NCBI GenBank assembly: GCA_035504415.1
Contig: DATJRY010000012.1
Span: 186,001 to 250,000 of the forward strand
DNA: 64,000 nucleotides
Reading direction: 5' to 3'
From: Candidatus Sulfotelmatobacter sp.
GTDB lineage: Bacteria; Vulcanimicrobiota; Vulcanimicrobiia; Vulcanimicrobiales; Vulcanimicrobiaceae
Shown here: one piece after another, positions 15,721-25,350 of the stretch
How the letters are laid out: every line of letters starts with the position of its first letter
How positions within the stretch are numbered: position 1 is the first letter of the stretch
Program-made: the position numbers and the translations under genes
The notes under the pieces: generated by a model
Databases searched by the model: none
What the model was told of the DNA's origin: nothing
The model's input: only the letters and a program-made list of their open reading frames with translations

Positions 15721-16431
15721 GTGAGCGCCATCCCGGAACGGCCTCCTCGGATATTCATCAGCCGGCAGGCGACGTTGGTGTTGATCGCCCTCGCCGCCGC
15801 CGGACCGCTTAGGGCGGATCGGTACTACGCGACAGTTGGACCTGTAACCGTCGGCAAGAACTTCTGGGGCGTCAGCGCACTGGTCGCACATCAAATTGTG
15901 CGGCGTCAGGGGCGTACGATCGGCCTGAGCGCCGCGCACCCCTTCGCGACCGAAATCCGCCAGCTCGGGGTCGCACTAGCTCGTCACTATCCGGTCGTGC
16001 TCGTTCCTCGGACCGAGGTCCCGGCATGCCCCGTCCAGTCAAAGCACGCCCCGCAAGACCCCTTGCATGTTTTCGATCGCTCCCGAATGAGTGACATCCC
16101 GGCCTATATAGCCGCTGCCGGAATCACGTACCGACAGGCGATCGCGGAAGCGTTGGGTGTGCCGAAGGGCAATGTGGGCTATTGGCTTGCCCAGCACAGC
16201 GCCGCCCACGGGATCACCTCGGTTCGCTACCGCAAGCACGAGGTGACCTTCTTCGATCCTAAGTTCTTTGTCGCGACGGAGCACCGAGCGCTCGCGAATG
16301 CGATAGTAGAGCGAGCACGCCCGCAATATCGCGCTATCGCAGCCGCTCAACGGCGCCGATGGACCATTCTAACGCGGCCTGAGGTGCTTCAAATCGCCGG
16401 CCTTGTTTCGAAACAGACCGACACCTTCTGA
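15721..16431 (+). CDS. Putative winged-helix DNA-binding protein
   Basis: 236 residues from GTG 15721, the first plausible start after the phased palindromes. The N-terminal half (TLVLIALAAAGPLRADRYYA, and VGKNFWGVSALVAHQIVRRQ) resembles one winged-helix unit of the upstream 440-residue protein. The second half has another HTH-like piece (AGITYRQAIAEALGVPKGNV) followed by basic helices. No catalytic motif is seen. The gene is framed by two repeat arrays: palindromic boxes before its start and GAAAC repeats over its stop codon. Probably the regulator that binds one of them. Confidence 0.55.
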   Translation: MSAIPERPPRIFISRQATLVLIALAAAGPLRADRYYATVGPVTVGKNFWGVSALVAHQIVRRQGRTIGLSAAHPFATEIRQLGVALARHYPVVLVPRTEVPACPVQSKHAPQDPLHVFDRSRMSDIPAYIAAAGITYRQAIAEALGVPKGNVGYWLAQHSAAHGITSVRYRKHEVTFFDPKFFVATEHRALANAIVERARPQYRAIAAAQRRRWTILTRPEVLQIAGLVSKQTDTF

Positions 16432-16494
16432 AACGGATCGGCTCATTTCGAAACAGAGTCTTCGAAATGAAACGACGCGCATTAGTTTTGAAAC
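16406..16494. repeat. Five GAAAC-core direct repeats, about 20-bp period
   Basis: The core GAAAC occurs at 16410, 16430, 16450, 16469 and 16490, spaced 20, 20, 19 and 21 bases, mostly within a wider TTTCGAAAC or TTCTGAAAC unit. The first unit lies in the perfect palindrome GTTTCGAAAC (16405-16414). The array covers the stop codon of the winged-helix gene and ends right beside the stop of the truncated comEC gene. It looks like an iteron-like protein-binding array or a recombination boundary. It is not CRISPR-like, because the units are too short. Confidence 0.6.
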
Positions 16495-16495
16495 G

Positions 16496-18160
16496 TCACG
16501 GCGGAACGTAAGTGTAGAATTCGGATATTACGGCGAAATTCTGGAACAAAACGCGCCGCAATAGCCGGCCGAATCGTTTCAGAAACGGGACCTGATCGCC
16601 ATGTGGGTGGGTGAGCACGAGCAGGTCGATCCGCCGGATCCCAGCGCGGCGCAGGTAACCGAGGACGATCCGTTCGCCGACGAGCTCCGCCGGTGATTCG
16701 CCGCCCTCTCCCGGGCCGCGTTCGAGGCGCCCGCCGGTATCGATCAGGATCGTGTGCCCGCGCGGCGTGCGGATGACGATCCCATCGCCCTGACCAACGT
16801 CGAGCATGGTGATCGTCAGCCGGCCGTCGGGGAGGCGCAGCGTCGTCGCAAGCACGCCGGCGCTCGCGAGGCCGAGCACCAGCATCGCGGCGCGAACGTG
16901 CCGCCGGAGCAACCCCGCGGCCACCAGCGCCGCGCCGTCGTAGGCGACGATCGCGAACGCCGGCGGCGGCGCGACCGTGATGCGCGCGCCGGGCAGCGCG
17001 GCGACGTGGTGCACGACGGCGACGATGGCATCGAGGTCCCAGCGCGCCGCGAGCGCCGCGATGCCGCCGAGCGCCGGGGCCGGTGCGAGAGCGAGCGCCG
17101 CGATACCACAGACCATCGCGAGTCCGGTCGCCGGCACGACCACCGCGTTGGCGAGGACCGCGTACGGCGCCAGCACCGCGAACGTCGCCGCGCTCAGCGG
17201 CCACACCCCGAGCTGCGTCGCGATCGTCAGCGCCAGCGCCTCGCGGACCCGCTCGGGGAGCCGGGTGCGCTCCAGCGCGCGCGCGACCGGCGCGGCGAAC
17301 AGCACGATCGCGGCCACGCACGAAAACGAGAGCGCGAACGACACGCTGCGCACCGCCGCCGGCCACAGCGCGGCGACGACGATCGCCGCCAGCGCCAGCG
17401 CGTTCCACGACACGACGCGTGCCCCCCACGCGCGCGCGACGAGCGCCAGCGAGACCATCACCGCCGCACGCTGCGAGGGCAGGTGCGCGCCGCTCAGCCA
17501 GGCGTAGGCGACGACGCACGGGATCGCGCCGAGCGCGGCCGGAACGCGCGGCACGCCGCCGAGCCGCAACAGCAGCAGCACGAGTCCGGCGACGACGCCC
17601 AGGTGCAGCCCGGCGGTGACCAGCACGTGGACGGTGCCGGTCGCCTGAAAGTCGTCGCGCAGTGCGTGCGGCAGCGTTCCGCGCTCACCCCACAGCGCGC
17701 CGGCCAGCACGGTCGCCTCCGGCTCGGGCAGCAGCGACCGCAGGCGTTGCGAGAGCGCCGCGCGCAGGCGCGCCGCCCAGTTGCGCGCGTCGCGCGGATC
17801 CGGTGACGCACGCGCGAGAACCCGGCCCGCCACCAACTCGCCGGCCAATCCTTCGGCGACCGCGATTGCGCGGCGCGACGGCTCGCCCGGATTGCGCGGC
17901 TCGTCGAACGGGGACAGCCGTCCGCGCAGCGTCAGCCGGTCGCCCGGCGCGACCTCGCCGCTCACGCTCGCGCGCACGACCAGCCCGCCCTCGAGCGCGA
18001 ACGGGAAGCTCGCGCCCTCGCCGCTGCGGCGGACGTCGCCGACGACCGTGCCCGACCAGCGCGCCGTCGGCGTTTGCGTCTCGACGAGCGGCGCCGTGCC
18101 GCGCCAGGCCAACAGCGCGACGAACGCGACGGCCGGCAGAAGGAGGGGCGCGCGTTGCAC
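16496..18160 (-). CDS. comEC: ComEC-type DNA-uptake channel with truncated C-terminal hydrolase domain
   Basis: 554 residues from GTG 18160. An N-terminal OB-like DUF4131 region (about 30-130) is followed by the ComEC/Rec2 competence membrane domain with many transmembrane helices (about 150-430). The metallo-beta-lactamase-like domain starts normally (ITMLDVGQGDGIVI, HTILIDTGG, LLVLTHPHGD). Directly after HPHGD the expected histidine is replaced by Gln and the sequence turns into an unrelated tail of about 30 residues ending in FYTYVPP. The rest of the hydrolase domain, usually 80-100 residues, is missing. The break coincides with the edge of the accessory region. ComEC moves single-stranded DNA across the inner membrane. 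Confidence 0.85.
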   Translation of the reverse strand: MQRAPLLLPAVAFVALLAWRGTAPLVETQTPTARWSGTVVGDVRRSGEGASFPFALEGGLVVRASVSGEVAPGDRLTLRGRLSPFDEPRNPGEPSRRAIAVAEGLAGELVAGRVLARASPDPRDARNWAARLRAALSQRLRSLLPEPEATVLAGALWGERGTLPHALRDDFQATGTVHVLVTAGLHLGVVAGLVLLLLRLGGVPRVPAALGAIPCVVAYAWLSGAHLPSQRAAVMVSLALVARAWGARVVSWNALALAAIVVAALWPAAVRSVSFALSFSCVAAIVLFAAPVARALERTRLPERVREALALTIATQLGVWPLSAATFAVLAPYAVLANAVVVPATGLAMVCGIAALALAPAPALGGIAALAARWDLDAIVAVVHHVAALPGARITVAPPPAFAIVAYDGAALVAAGLLRRHVRAAMLVLGLASAGVLATTLRLPDGRLTITMLDVGQGDGIVIRTPRGHTILIDTGGRLERGPGEGGESPAELVGERIVLGYLRRAGIRRIDLLVLTHPHGDQVPFLKRFGRLLRRVLFQNFAVISEFYTYVPP

Positions 18161-18191
18161 GCCGCTCCTTCACGCGGCCGCGGATGACCGG

Positions 18192-18908
<717 letters not shown>

Positions 18909-18915
18909 ATTTGTA

Positions 18916-18944
18916 TGGTTATGGTACGATTGCTAACTTGTCAA
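18916..18944 (-). promoter_or_regulatory. Promoter for the dehalogenase, possibly leaderless
   Basis: Minus-strand TTGACA (18944-18939), 17-base spacer, TAACCA (18921-18916), then ATG at 18908 only seven bases further. The -35 is consensus, the -10 weak. A transcript starting near 18908 would have no room for a Shine-Dalgarno site. Confidence 0.45.
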
Positions 18945-19585
18945 TAGGCAGCAAGGCGGTTACCCACGAGCCCGCCCTGTTCGTCGCCGACGCGGTCGGC
19001 TTGGATTTCCTCAACTCGATCGCGACGCCGGTCGACGTGCCGGTCGACTGGATCGCCGACGGCGCGGGCTTCCTGAACTGGCTCGAGCAGGCGCGTTTGG
19101 TGCCGCGCGACGTGCTGGCGTCGATGCGCGCGCGGGCGCGGCCGGGCGAGCTGGACCGTGTCGCCGCGCGGGCGCGCGAGCTGCGCGAATGGTTTCGTAC
19201 GTTCGTCCTTCGCCACGCCGGTGCGCCGCTGGTCGCCGACATCGCCGAGCTGGCCCCGCTGAACGAGTTGCTCGCGCGCGATCAGAGTCACGCGGTGCTC
19301 GTCGTCCACGACGACGCGGATGCGGCGGCGCATTTCGCGATCGAGCGCCGGCGGCGCTGGACCTCGCCCGAAACGCTGCTACTGCCGATCGGCGAAGCGT
19401 TGGCGGAGGTGGTCGCGTCGGAAGACTTCGCCGACATCAAGGCGTGCGAAGGTCCGGTCTGCACGCTGCTCTTCGTAGATCACACGCGCGGGCGCGCGCG
19501 GCGCTGGTGCAGCATGGCGATTTGCGGTAACCGTGCCAAGCAAGCCGCGCACCGGAGGCGTCGCAAAGCCGCGAAGCCGCGTTAA
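18938..19585 (+). CDS. CGNR zinc-finger / ABATE-domain regulator
   Basis: About 215 residues using TTG 18938; the frame is open to 18911. Residues about 10-110 form the ABATE (stress-induced, ligand-binding-like) domain with LDFLNSIATP and WIADGAGFLNWLEQA. The C-terminus is a CGNR zinc finger: CEGPVCTLLFVD, then RRWCSMAICGNRAKQAAHRR, with the Cys pairs that bind zinc. The family is considered transcriptional regulators. Being divergent from the haloacid dehalogenase, it probably regulates that gene. No Shine-Dalgarno site is clear, so the start is uncertain. Confidence 0.85.
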   Translation: MSIGSKAVTHEPALFVADAVGLDFLNSIATPVDVPVDWIADGAGFLNWLEQARLVPRDVLASMRARARPGELDRVAARARELREWFRTFVLRHAGAPLVADIAELAPLNELLARDQSHAVLVVHDDADAAAHFAIERRRRWTSPETLLLPIGEALAEVVASEDFADIKACEGPVCTLLFVDHTRGRARRWCSMAICGNRAKQAAHRRRRKAAKPR

Positions 19586-19756
19586 TACACGCCGTCCGCA
19601 TGGACGGCTGCAGGCGACCTGACTTCTGTAGGTGTTCCCCGTGGACTTTCACCGGATGGCGGACCGAAGTCCGTCTCCGTTACCCCGTTGTCGAATGCTC
19701 GTGCGCCCGGCACGGGGTACGGTGGGGGCCTCACTCCGTTTCCGAGGAGGATCGTT

Positions 19757-21154
19757 TTGACGTTTCTCGCCGACGCCAATCCGTACGTTGCGGCGCCGAG
19801 CTTCCTGAACGCAGGCGACAACGCGTGGCAGCTGACTGCCGCGACGTTCGTCGGCATGCAGAGCATTCCGGGCCTCGCGATTCTCTACGCCGGGCTCGTC
19901 AAGAAGAAATGGGCGCTCAACTCGGCGGTCATGTGCTTCTATGCATTCTCGATCGTCTTGGTCTGCTGGGTTCTCTGGGGCTACAACATGGGCTTCGGGG
20001 CGCCCGCGAACCTCGGCCCGGGGATTCTCTCGCAGTCGGTCGGGATTCCGCATCCGGCGATCAGCCCCGATGGCGAGCTGAGTCAAGCGACGATTCCGCT
20101 CGCGGCGAGCGGGATGCCGCCGCTCCACTTCGGCGGTTCGGCGATGATCTATTTCCAGTTCGTGTTCGCCGCGATCACGCCGTTGCTCATCGCGGGCTCG
20201 GTGCTCGGCCGCATGAACTTCAAGGCCTGGATGATCTTCGTCCCGGTCTGGAGCAGCATCGTCTACACGGTCGGCGCGTTCATGCTCTGGGGTGGTGGTT
20301 GGCTGGCGGCGATGGGCGCCGCCGACTACTCCGGCGGGTACGTCATCCACTTGGCGGCCGGCGTCTCCGGATTCGTCGCCGCGGCGATGGTCGGACCGCG
20401 CATGCTGGAAGACCGCAAGAGTTTCGATCCCAACAACTTGATCGTCGCGCTGGCCGGCGCCGGGATCCTGTGGCTCGGCTGGAACGGCTTCAACGGCGGT
20501 GACCCGTACTTCGCCAACGCCGACGCGGCGGCGGCCGTGCTCAACACCAACATCGCGACGGCGGTCTCGTTGCTGGTGTGGCTGATCCTCGACATGTTCG
20601 CGATCGGCAAGCCGTCCGCGGTCTCGATGATCAACGGCATGATCGTCGGCTTGGTCGCGATCACGCCGTGCGCCGGTTACGTCGACGGGTTCGGCGCCAT
20701 CGGCACCGGGCTGGTCGCCGGCCTGGTGGTCTGGTTCTCGCTCAACAAGATCGGCAATTGGTCGCTGCTCAAGCGCGTCGACGACACGTTCGGCGTCCTG
20801 CACACGCACGGCGTGGCGGGCTTGATGGGCGGCCTGTGCGTCGGACTGTTCGCGAACCCGAACATGATCGAGTACTTGACCACCGATAAGAAGGGCTCGC
20901 CGGTCTCGATCCAGGGCGCGCTCTACGGCAACCCCAAGCAGCTCTGGATTCAGTTCCTGGCGGCGCTGGTGATCATCGTCTGGAACATCATCGCGACGGC
21001 GATCATCCTCAAGCTGATCTCGTTCGTCGTGCCGCTGCGTGCCAGCGACGGCGACGTCGAGGGCGGCGACCTGGCGATCCACGGCATCGATCCGATTCCG
21101 CCGACGTACGCGCCGGCACCGAACGGATCGCCGCCGACCCCGGTCGGCGTCTAG
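19757..21154 (+). CDS. amt: Ammonium transporter (Amt/MEP/Rh family)
   Basis: 465 residues from TTG 19757, chosen because AGGAGG (19745-19750) sits six bases upstream. Eleven or so transmembrane helices. Family marks include the periplasmic AWQLTAATFVGMQSIPGLAI opening, HFGGSAMIYFQF, FDPNNLIVALAGAGILWLGW and FGVLHTHGVAGLMGG (second pore histidine) with IHLAAGVSGFVAAAMVG (first). Conducts NH3/NH4+ across the inner membrane. The C-terminal tail is longer than usual and Pro-rich (IPPTYAPAPNGSPPTPVGV). No glnK/glnB neighbour is present. A small hairpin (CGGAC-CGAA-GTCCG) lies in the leader near 19,665. Confidence 0.95.
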   Translation: MTFLADANPYVAAPSFLNAGDNAWQLTAATFVGMQSIPGLAILYAGLVKKKWALNSAVMCFYAFSIVLVCWVLWGYNMGFGAPANLGPGILSQSVGIPHPAISPDGELSQATIPLAASGMPPLHFGGSAMIYFQFVFAAITPLLIAGSVLGRMNFKAWMIFVPVWSSIVYTVGAFMLWGGGWLAAMGAADYSGGYVIHLAAGVSGFVAAAMVGPRMLEDRKSFDPNNLIVALAGAGILWLGWNGFNGGDPYFANADAAAAVLNTNIATAVSLLVWLILDMFAIGKPSAVSMINGMIVGLVAITPCAGYVDGFGAIGTGLVAGLVVWFSLNKIGNWSLLKRVDDTFGVLHTHGVAGLMGGLCVGLFANPNMIEYLTTDKKGSPVSIQGALYGNPKQLWIQFLAALVIIVWNIIATAIILKLISFVVPLRASDGDVEGGDLAIHGIDPIPPTYAPAPNGSPPTPVGV

Positions 21155-21181
21155 CTGACGATCCCCGATCGGACGGGCTGG

Positions 21182-21222
21182 GCGAGCCGCCGGAGCAATC
21201 CGGCGGCTCGCTGCGTTTTCTT
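21182..21222 (+). terminator. Rho-independent terminator after amt
   Basis: A perfect 13-bp stem, GCGAGCCGCCGGA (21182-21194) with its complement at 21199-21211, loop GCAA, followed by TGCGTTTTCTT. Confidence 0.85.
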
Positions 21223-21270
21223 CGCACGCGGCGGGAGCGGCCGGCGCGAGAACGAACCCGGTCCCCTCGC

Positions 21271-22209
21271 ATGCGGATCGTCGTCACCGGCGGAGCCGGC
21301 TTCATCGGGTCGCACATCGTCGACGCCTACCACGCGGCCGGTCACGAAGTCGTCGTCGTCGACAGCTTGTGGTCGCACGGCGGGGGCCGGCGCGAGCACA
21401 TCCCCGAGGGCGTGACCTTCGTCCACATGGACGTGCGCGACGACGGCATCACCAAGCTGTTCAAGGACGTGCGCCCCGACGTCGTCTCGCACCATGCCGC
21501 GCAGCACTCGGTGGCGATCGGCTCGCGCGACCCCAAGTACGACGCCAACGTCAACGTGGTCGGGATGCTCAACGTCATGGAGGCGGCCGTCAAGGCCGGC
21601 ACCCGCAAGGTGATCTTCGCGTCCAGCGCGGCCACCTACGGCGACGTCGACAAGATGCCGGTCGACGAGAAGACGCCGCAGCGCCCCATCTCGCCCTACG
21701 GCATCACCAAGATGGTGACCGAGCACTACCTGCGCTTCTTCAAAGCGCAGCACGGACTCGACTACACGATCTTCCGCTACGGCAACGTCTACGGCCCGCG
21801 CCAGGATCCCAACGGCGAGGCCGGCGTGATCGCGATCTTCATCGGCAAGTTCTTGCAGGGCCAGGGCGTGCGCATCGACTGGGACGGCGAGCAGACGCGC
21901 GACTACGTCTACGTCGGCGACGTCGTCAATGCCAACCTCATCGCGCTCGAGGAAGGCTCCGAGGAGACCTTCGTCATCGGCACCGGCAAGAAGACCTCGG
22001 TCAACCAGATCTACAAGGCGCTGGTCGAGGTGACCGGGATCGAGGCGCCGGTCACCCACGCGCCGCGCCGGGCGGGCGACGCGCGCGAGATCTACTTCAA
22101 CCCCAAGAAGGCCAAGAACGAGTTGGGCTGGCAGGCGAAGGTCGCGCTGCTCGACGGCATGCGCGCGACCTACGCCTACTTCCGCGATCGGGGCGGCGCG
22201 CCGGCCTAG
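21271..22209 (+). CDS. NAD-dependent nucleotide-sugar epimerase (GalE-like SDR)
   Basis: 312 residues, extended short-chain dehydrogenase. The Rossmann motif GGAGFIGSH is at residues 7-15, the catalytic YGITK (Tyr and Lys of YxxxK) near 148, preceded by the Ser of ASSAATYG, and the RYGNVYGPRQDP loop is typical of UDP-glucose 4-epimerase and related enzymes. Predicted to epimerise a UDP-hexose in cytoplasmic glycan precursor synthesis; substrate not determinable. ATG 21271 begins right after CCCCTCGC without a strong ribosome binding site. Its stop overlaps the stop of the convergent cupin gene (CTAG). Confidence 0.9.
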   Translation: MRIVVTGGAGFIGSHIVDAYHAAGHEVVVVDSLWSHGGGRREHIPEGVTFVHMDVRDDGITKLFKDVRPDVVSHHAAQHSVAIGSRDPKYDANVNVVGMLNVMEAAVKAGTRKVIFASSAATYGDVDKMPVDEKTPQRPISPYGITKMVTEHYLRFFKAQHGLDYTIFRYGNVYGPRQDPNGEAGVIAIFIGKFLQGQGVRIDWDGEQTRDYVYVGDVVNANLIALEEGSEETFVIGTGKKTSVNQIYKALVEVTGIEAPVTHAPRRAGDAREIYFNPKKAKNELGWQAKVALLDGMRATYAYFRDRGGAPA

Positions 22210-22658
22210 GGGATCGGGTGGACGTCCGTCGGCTCTTGCGGCGGCGTCTTGACCGCGAGCAGCTTGAGGTTGGGATCCGTCGTGCCGCCGTGCGGCGTCC
22301 CCATCGGGATCACCAGCAGCAGGCCGGGATGCAGCGGCACTTGCCGGTCGCCGAGCCATTCGGTGCCGCCGCCGGAGACGACGTACTGGATCTCGTTGGC
22401 ATTGGCGTGGAAGTGCTTCACGACGGTGCCGATCTGCGCTTGCACCGTCGCGCCGTCGGCGACGACGAACGTCTTGCTGCGCAGCGTCGGCGTGGCCGGG
22501 TTGGGCGGCGGCAGATCGGCCGGTGTGAGCGCGCCGATGTCGATCACCGCGGGCGCGAGCGGCGCTGCCGCCGCGCGCGCGGCGGGCGTGAGATGCGCGG
22601 CGAACAGGCCGGCGCCGAAGGCGACGGCGGCGACCGCGGCGGTACGCAGGTGCTTCAT
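22206..22658 (-). CDS. Exported single-cupin protein
   Basis: 150 residues, ATG 22658 with TGAGGAGAA upstream. Signal peptide or anchor at residues 5-32 (VAAVAFGAGLFAAHLTPAARA). The cupin domain follows, with VVKHFHANANEIQYVVSGGG (two His and a Glu in the first metal motif) and LLVIPMGTPHGG (second motif with His). Such proteins bind a metal and may be dioxygenases or isomerases. It lies 11 bases downstream of leuS on the same strand, probably co-transcribed, although no functional link to LeuRS is apparent. Confidence 0.85.
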   Translation of the reverse strand: MKHLRTAAVAAVAFGAGLFAAHLTPAARAAAAPLAPAVIDIGALTPADLPPPNPATPTLRSKTFVVADGATVQAQIGTVVKHFHANANEIQYVVSGGGTEWLGDRQVPLHPGLLLVIPMGTPHGGTTDPNLKLLAVKTPPQEPTDVHPIP

Positions 22659-22669
22659 GGGCGTTCTCC

Positions 22670-25159
22670 TCAGGCGGCGACGATGTTGAGCAGTTTGTCC
22701 GGAACGAAGACGCGCTTGCGGACTTCCTTGCCGTCGATCTGCGCGGTGACGTTCGGCTCCCGCAGCGCGAGGTCGAACGCGTCCTGCTCGCCGATCCCCG
22801 GCGCGACGTTGAGCCGTGCGCGGACCTTGCCGTTGACCTGCACGACCAGCGTGATCTCGTCGACGGCCAGCGCGTCCGCCGCGGTGTCGAGCCAGCGCTC
22901 GAGGTGGACGCTGGTCGCGTAGCCCATTCGCGACCACAGCTCGTCGGCCAGGTGCGGAGCGAACGGCGCCAGCACTATCGGCAACGCGTGGACGGTGTAG
23001 AGCAGCGCCGGGTCGGCCGCCGCTCCCGGCTCGCGCGCGGCGGCCGTCAGCAGGTTCACCAGCTCGTCGAGCTTGGCGGTGGTGACGTTGTAATGGAAAC
23101 GGCGCGTCTCGGTCTCGCCGCGGCCCGAGTCGAGCGCGACGTGCAGCGCGCGCACCAGCTCGCGCTGCCAGCTCCCGCGCATCTCGGGCAGCGTGTCGAG
23201 CGGCACGTGACGCGCCGCGGCGGCCAGCGGCTCGGCGGCGCGCCAGACGCGCTGCACGAAGCGCACCCGGCCCACGATCCCCTCGTCGGTCCACTCCAGC
23301 GCGTCTTCGGGCGGCGCCGCCTTGAGCAGGAACAGCCGCATCGCGTCGACGCCGTACGTCTCGACGGTCTCGTCGATGCCGACGACGTTGCCGCGCGACT
23401 TCGACATCTTCTCGCCGCCGCGCAGCAGCGTGCCCTGGTTGAACAAGCGCGTGAACGGCTCGTCCGGACCGTCGACGTAGCCCTGGTCGATCAAGAACAT
23501 GTAGAAGAAGCGCGCGTAGAGCAGGTGCAGGACCGCGTGCTCGGCGCCGCCGATGTATTGGTCGACCGGCATCCACTTCGAGGCCAGCGCGCGATCGAAG
23601 GCGCGCTCGGCATTGTGCGGGTCGAGATAGCGCACGTAGTACCACGATGAGTCGACGAAGGTGTCCATCGTGTCGACGTCGCGCTGCGCCGGCCCGCCGC
23701 ACGTCGGGCAGATCGTCTCGACGAAGGCGGGGTCGTTGGCCAGCGGCGAGCCTTGACCGGTGAACTTCACCGCCTTGGGCAGCACGACCGGCAGCTGATC
23801 GTCGAGGACGGCGACAGCGCCGTGCTCGGGGCAATAGACGATCGGGATCGGGGTGCCCCAGTAGCGCTGGCGCGAGACGAGCCAGTCGCGGAAGCGGTAC
23901 GCGATCGTCGCATGACCGCGTCCCATCGCCTCCAAGCGCGCGGTGATGGCGTGGCGCGCGACCGACGACTTCATCCCGTTGAACTCGTCGGACGCCATCA
24001 GCTTGCCGTCCTCGACGTAGGCCTCGGTCAGCGGCGATTGCAGCGAACCGTCCGACGTCGTGATGACCTGCATGATCGGCAGCGCGTGTTTCTTGGCGAA
24101 GTCGAAGTCGCGCTCGTCGTGCGCCGGCACGCCCATGACCGCGCCGGTCCCGTACTCCGCCAACACGTAGTTGGTGACCCAGATCGGCACCTTTTCGCGC
24201 GAGAGCGGGTTGATCGCGTACGCGCCGGTCGGCACGCCGTTCTTCTCCATGAGCTGCGTGCGCTCGAGCTCGCTCTTGCTGCGCAGGGTCGCGGCGAACT
24301 CTTCGACGCGCTTGCGCGACTTGGGGAAGCGTTCGAGGATCTGCTCGACGACCGGATGTTCCGGCGCCAGCGCCAGGAACGTGACGCCGTAGACGGTGTC
24401 CACCCGCGTCGTGTAGACCTCGACCTTCGCCCCGTCGAGGTTCTCGACGTCGAACGAGAAGCTCGTCCCCTCGCTGCGCCCGATCCAGTTGCGCTGCATG
24501 GTGCGGATGCGCTCGGGCCAGCCCTCGAGCGCGTCGAGTCCCGCCAACAGCCGGTCGGCGTAGTCGGTGATCTTGAAGTTCCACTGCGCCAGGTTGCGGC
24601 GCTCGACCGCCGCGCCGCAGCGCCAGCAGCGCCCGTTCTCGACCTGTTCGTTGGCCAGCACGGTCTGGTCGACCGGGCACCAGTTCACCGGCGCCTCGCG
24701 CTTGTACGCGAGACCCTGCTCGAACAGCCGCAAGAAGAACCACTGGTTCCAGCGATAGTACTCGGGGTCGCAGGTCGCGAACTCGCGCGTCCAGTCGTAC
24801 CCGGTTCCCATCAGCCGCAGCTGACGCTCCATGTTCGCGATGTTCGAGCGCGTCCACGTCTCGGGATCGATGCCGCGTTGGATCGCCGCGTTCTCGGCCG
24901 GCAAGCCGAACGCGTCGAAGCCCATCGGATGGATGACGTTGTAGCCGCGCATGCGGTGCATGCGCGCGATCGCATCACCGAGCGTGTAGTTCTTGGCGTG
25001 TCCGACGTGCAGATCGCCCGACGGATACGGCAACATCTCGAGGACGTAGTACGGCGGGCGCGGGTCGTCGTCGCGCGTCTGATAGATGCCCTCGCGCTCC
25101 CAGCGCTGCTGCCAGCGCCGTTCGACGGCGCGAAAATCGTAGGCCTGATCCTCGGACAC
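22670..25159 (-). CDS. leuS: Leucyl-tRNA synthetase
   Basis: 829 residues, normal for bacterial LeuRS. The HIGH motif is HVGH at residues 51-54 (PSGDLHVGHAKNYTLGD), the CP1 editing domain spans about 220-420 (with TTRVDTVYGVTFLALAPEHP and the editing Asp in GVPAHDERDFDFAKKH), and KMSKS is near 582. The anticodon-binding domain occupies the C-terminus (VQVNGKVRARLNVAPG). Charges tRNA-Leu in the cytoplasm. GTG 25159 follows GGAGAGAAG. No T-box features (GGTGGTACCGCG-type) were found in the leader. Confidence 0.98.
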   Translation of the reverse strand: MSEDQAYDFRAVERRWQQRWEREGIYQTRDDDPRPPYYVLEMLPYPSGDLHVGHAKNYTLGDAIARMHRMRGYNVIHPMGFDAFGLPAENAAIQRGIDPETWTRSNIANMERQLRLMGTGYDWTREFATCDPEYYRWNQWFFLRLFEQGLAYKREAPVNWCPVDQTVLANEQVENGRCWRCGAAVERRNLAQWNFKITDYADRLLAGLDALEGWPERIRTMQRNWIGRSEGTSFSFDVENLDGAKVEVYTTRVDTVYGVTFLALAPEHPVVEQILERFPKSRKRVEEFAATLRSKSELERTQLMEKNGVPTGAYAINPLSREKVPIWVTNYVLAEYGTGAVMGVPAHDERDFDFAKKHALPIMQVITTSDGSLQSPLTEAYVEDGKLMASDEFNGMKSSVARHAITARLEAMGRGHATIAYRFRDWLVSRQRYWGTPIPIVYCPEHGAVAVLDDQLPVVLPKAVKFTGQGSPLANDPAFVETICPTCGGPAQRDVDTMDTFVDSSWYYVRYLDPHNAERAFDRALASKWMPVDQYIGGAEHAVLHLLYARFFYMFLIDQGYVDGPDEPFTRLFNQGTLLRGGEKMSKSRGNVVGIDETVETYGVDAMRLFLLKAAPPEDALEWTDEGIVGRVRFVQRVWRAAEPLAAAARHVPLDTLPEMRGSWQRELVRALHVALDSGRGETETRRFHYNVTTAKLDELVNLLTAAAREPGAAADPALLYTVHALPIVLAPFAPHLADELWSRMGYATSVHLERWLDTAADALAVDEITLVVQVNGKVRARLNVAPGIGEQDAFDLALREPNVTAQIDGKEVRKRVFVPDKLLNIVAA

Positions 25160-25350
25160 CCGCTTCTCTCCGGCGAGACGCCCGTGTGCCCCTCCGCCCG
25201 CTTCCGGTCATGCGACCCTCGAAAACCATACCGTCCCTTAACTTGGTCCGCTCGGCGCCGATACAGAGGAGGCGAGAGCTGGCTTTTCCTGTTGAGGGGA
25301 GCCGGTGCTTGCCACGTCATCCCGTAGGTACTTGAGAGAGGAACCGTTCT

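Noticed and set aside
16405-16494. CRISPR array
   Set aside because: The repeat core is only 5-9 bases and the period 20 bases, with no cas genes in the window.
19590-19756. Riboswitch in the amt leader
   Set aside because: A small CGGAC-CGAA-GTCCG hairpin is present, but I could match no conserved riboswitch core such as the glnA or glutamine motifs.
25160-25350. T-box leader upstream of leuS
   Set aside because: No AGGGTGG-type or GGTACCGCG-type conserved elements on the minus strand, and no terminator/antiterminator pair.
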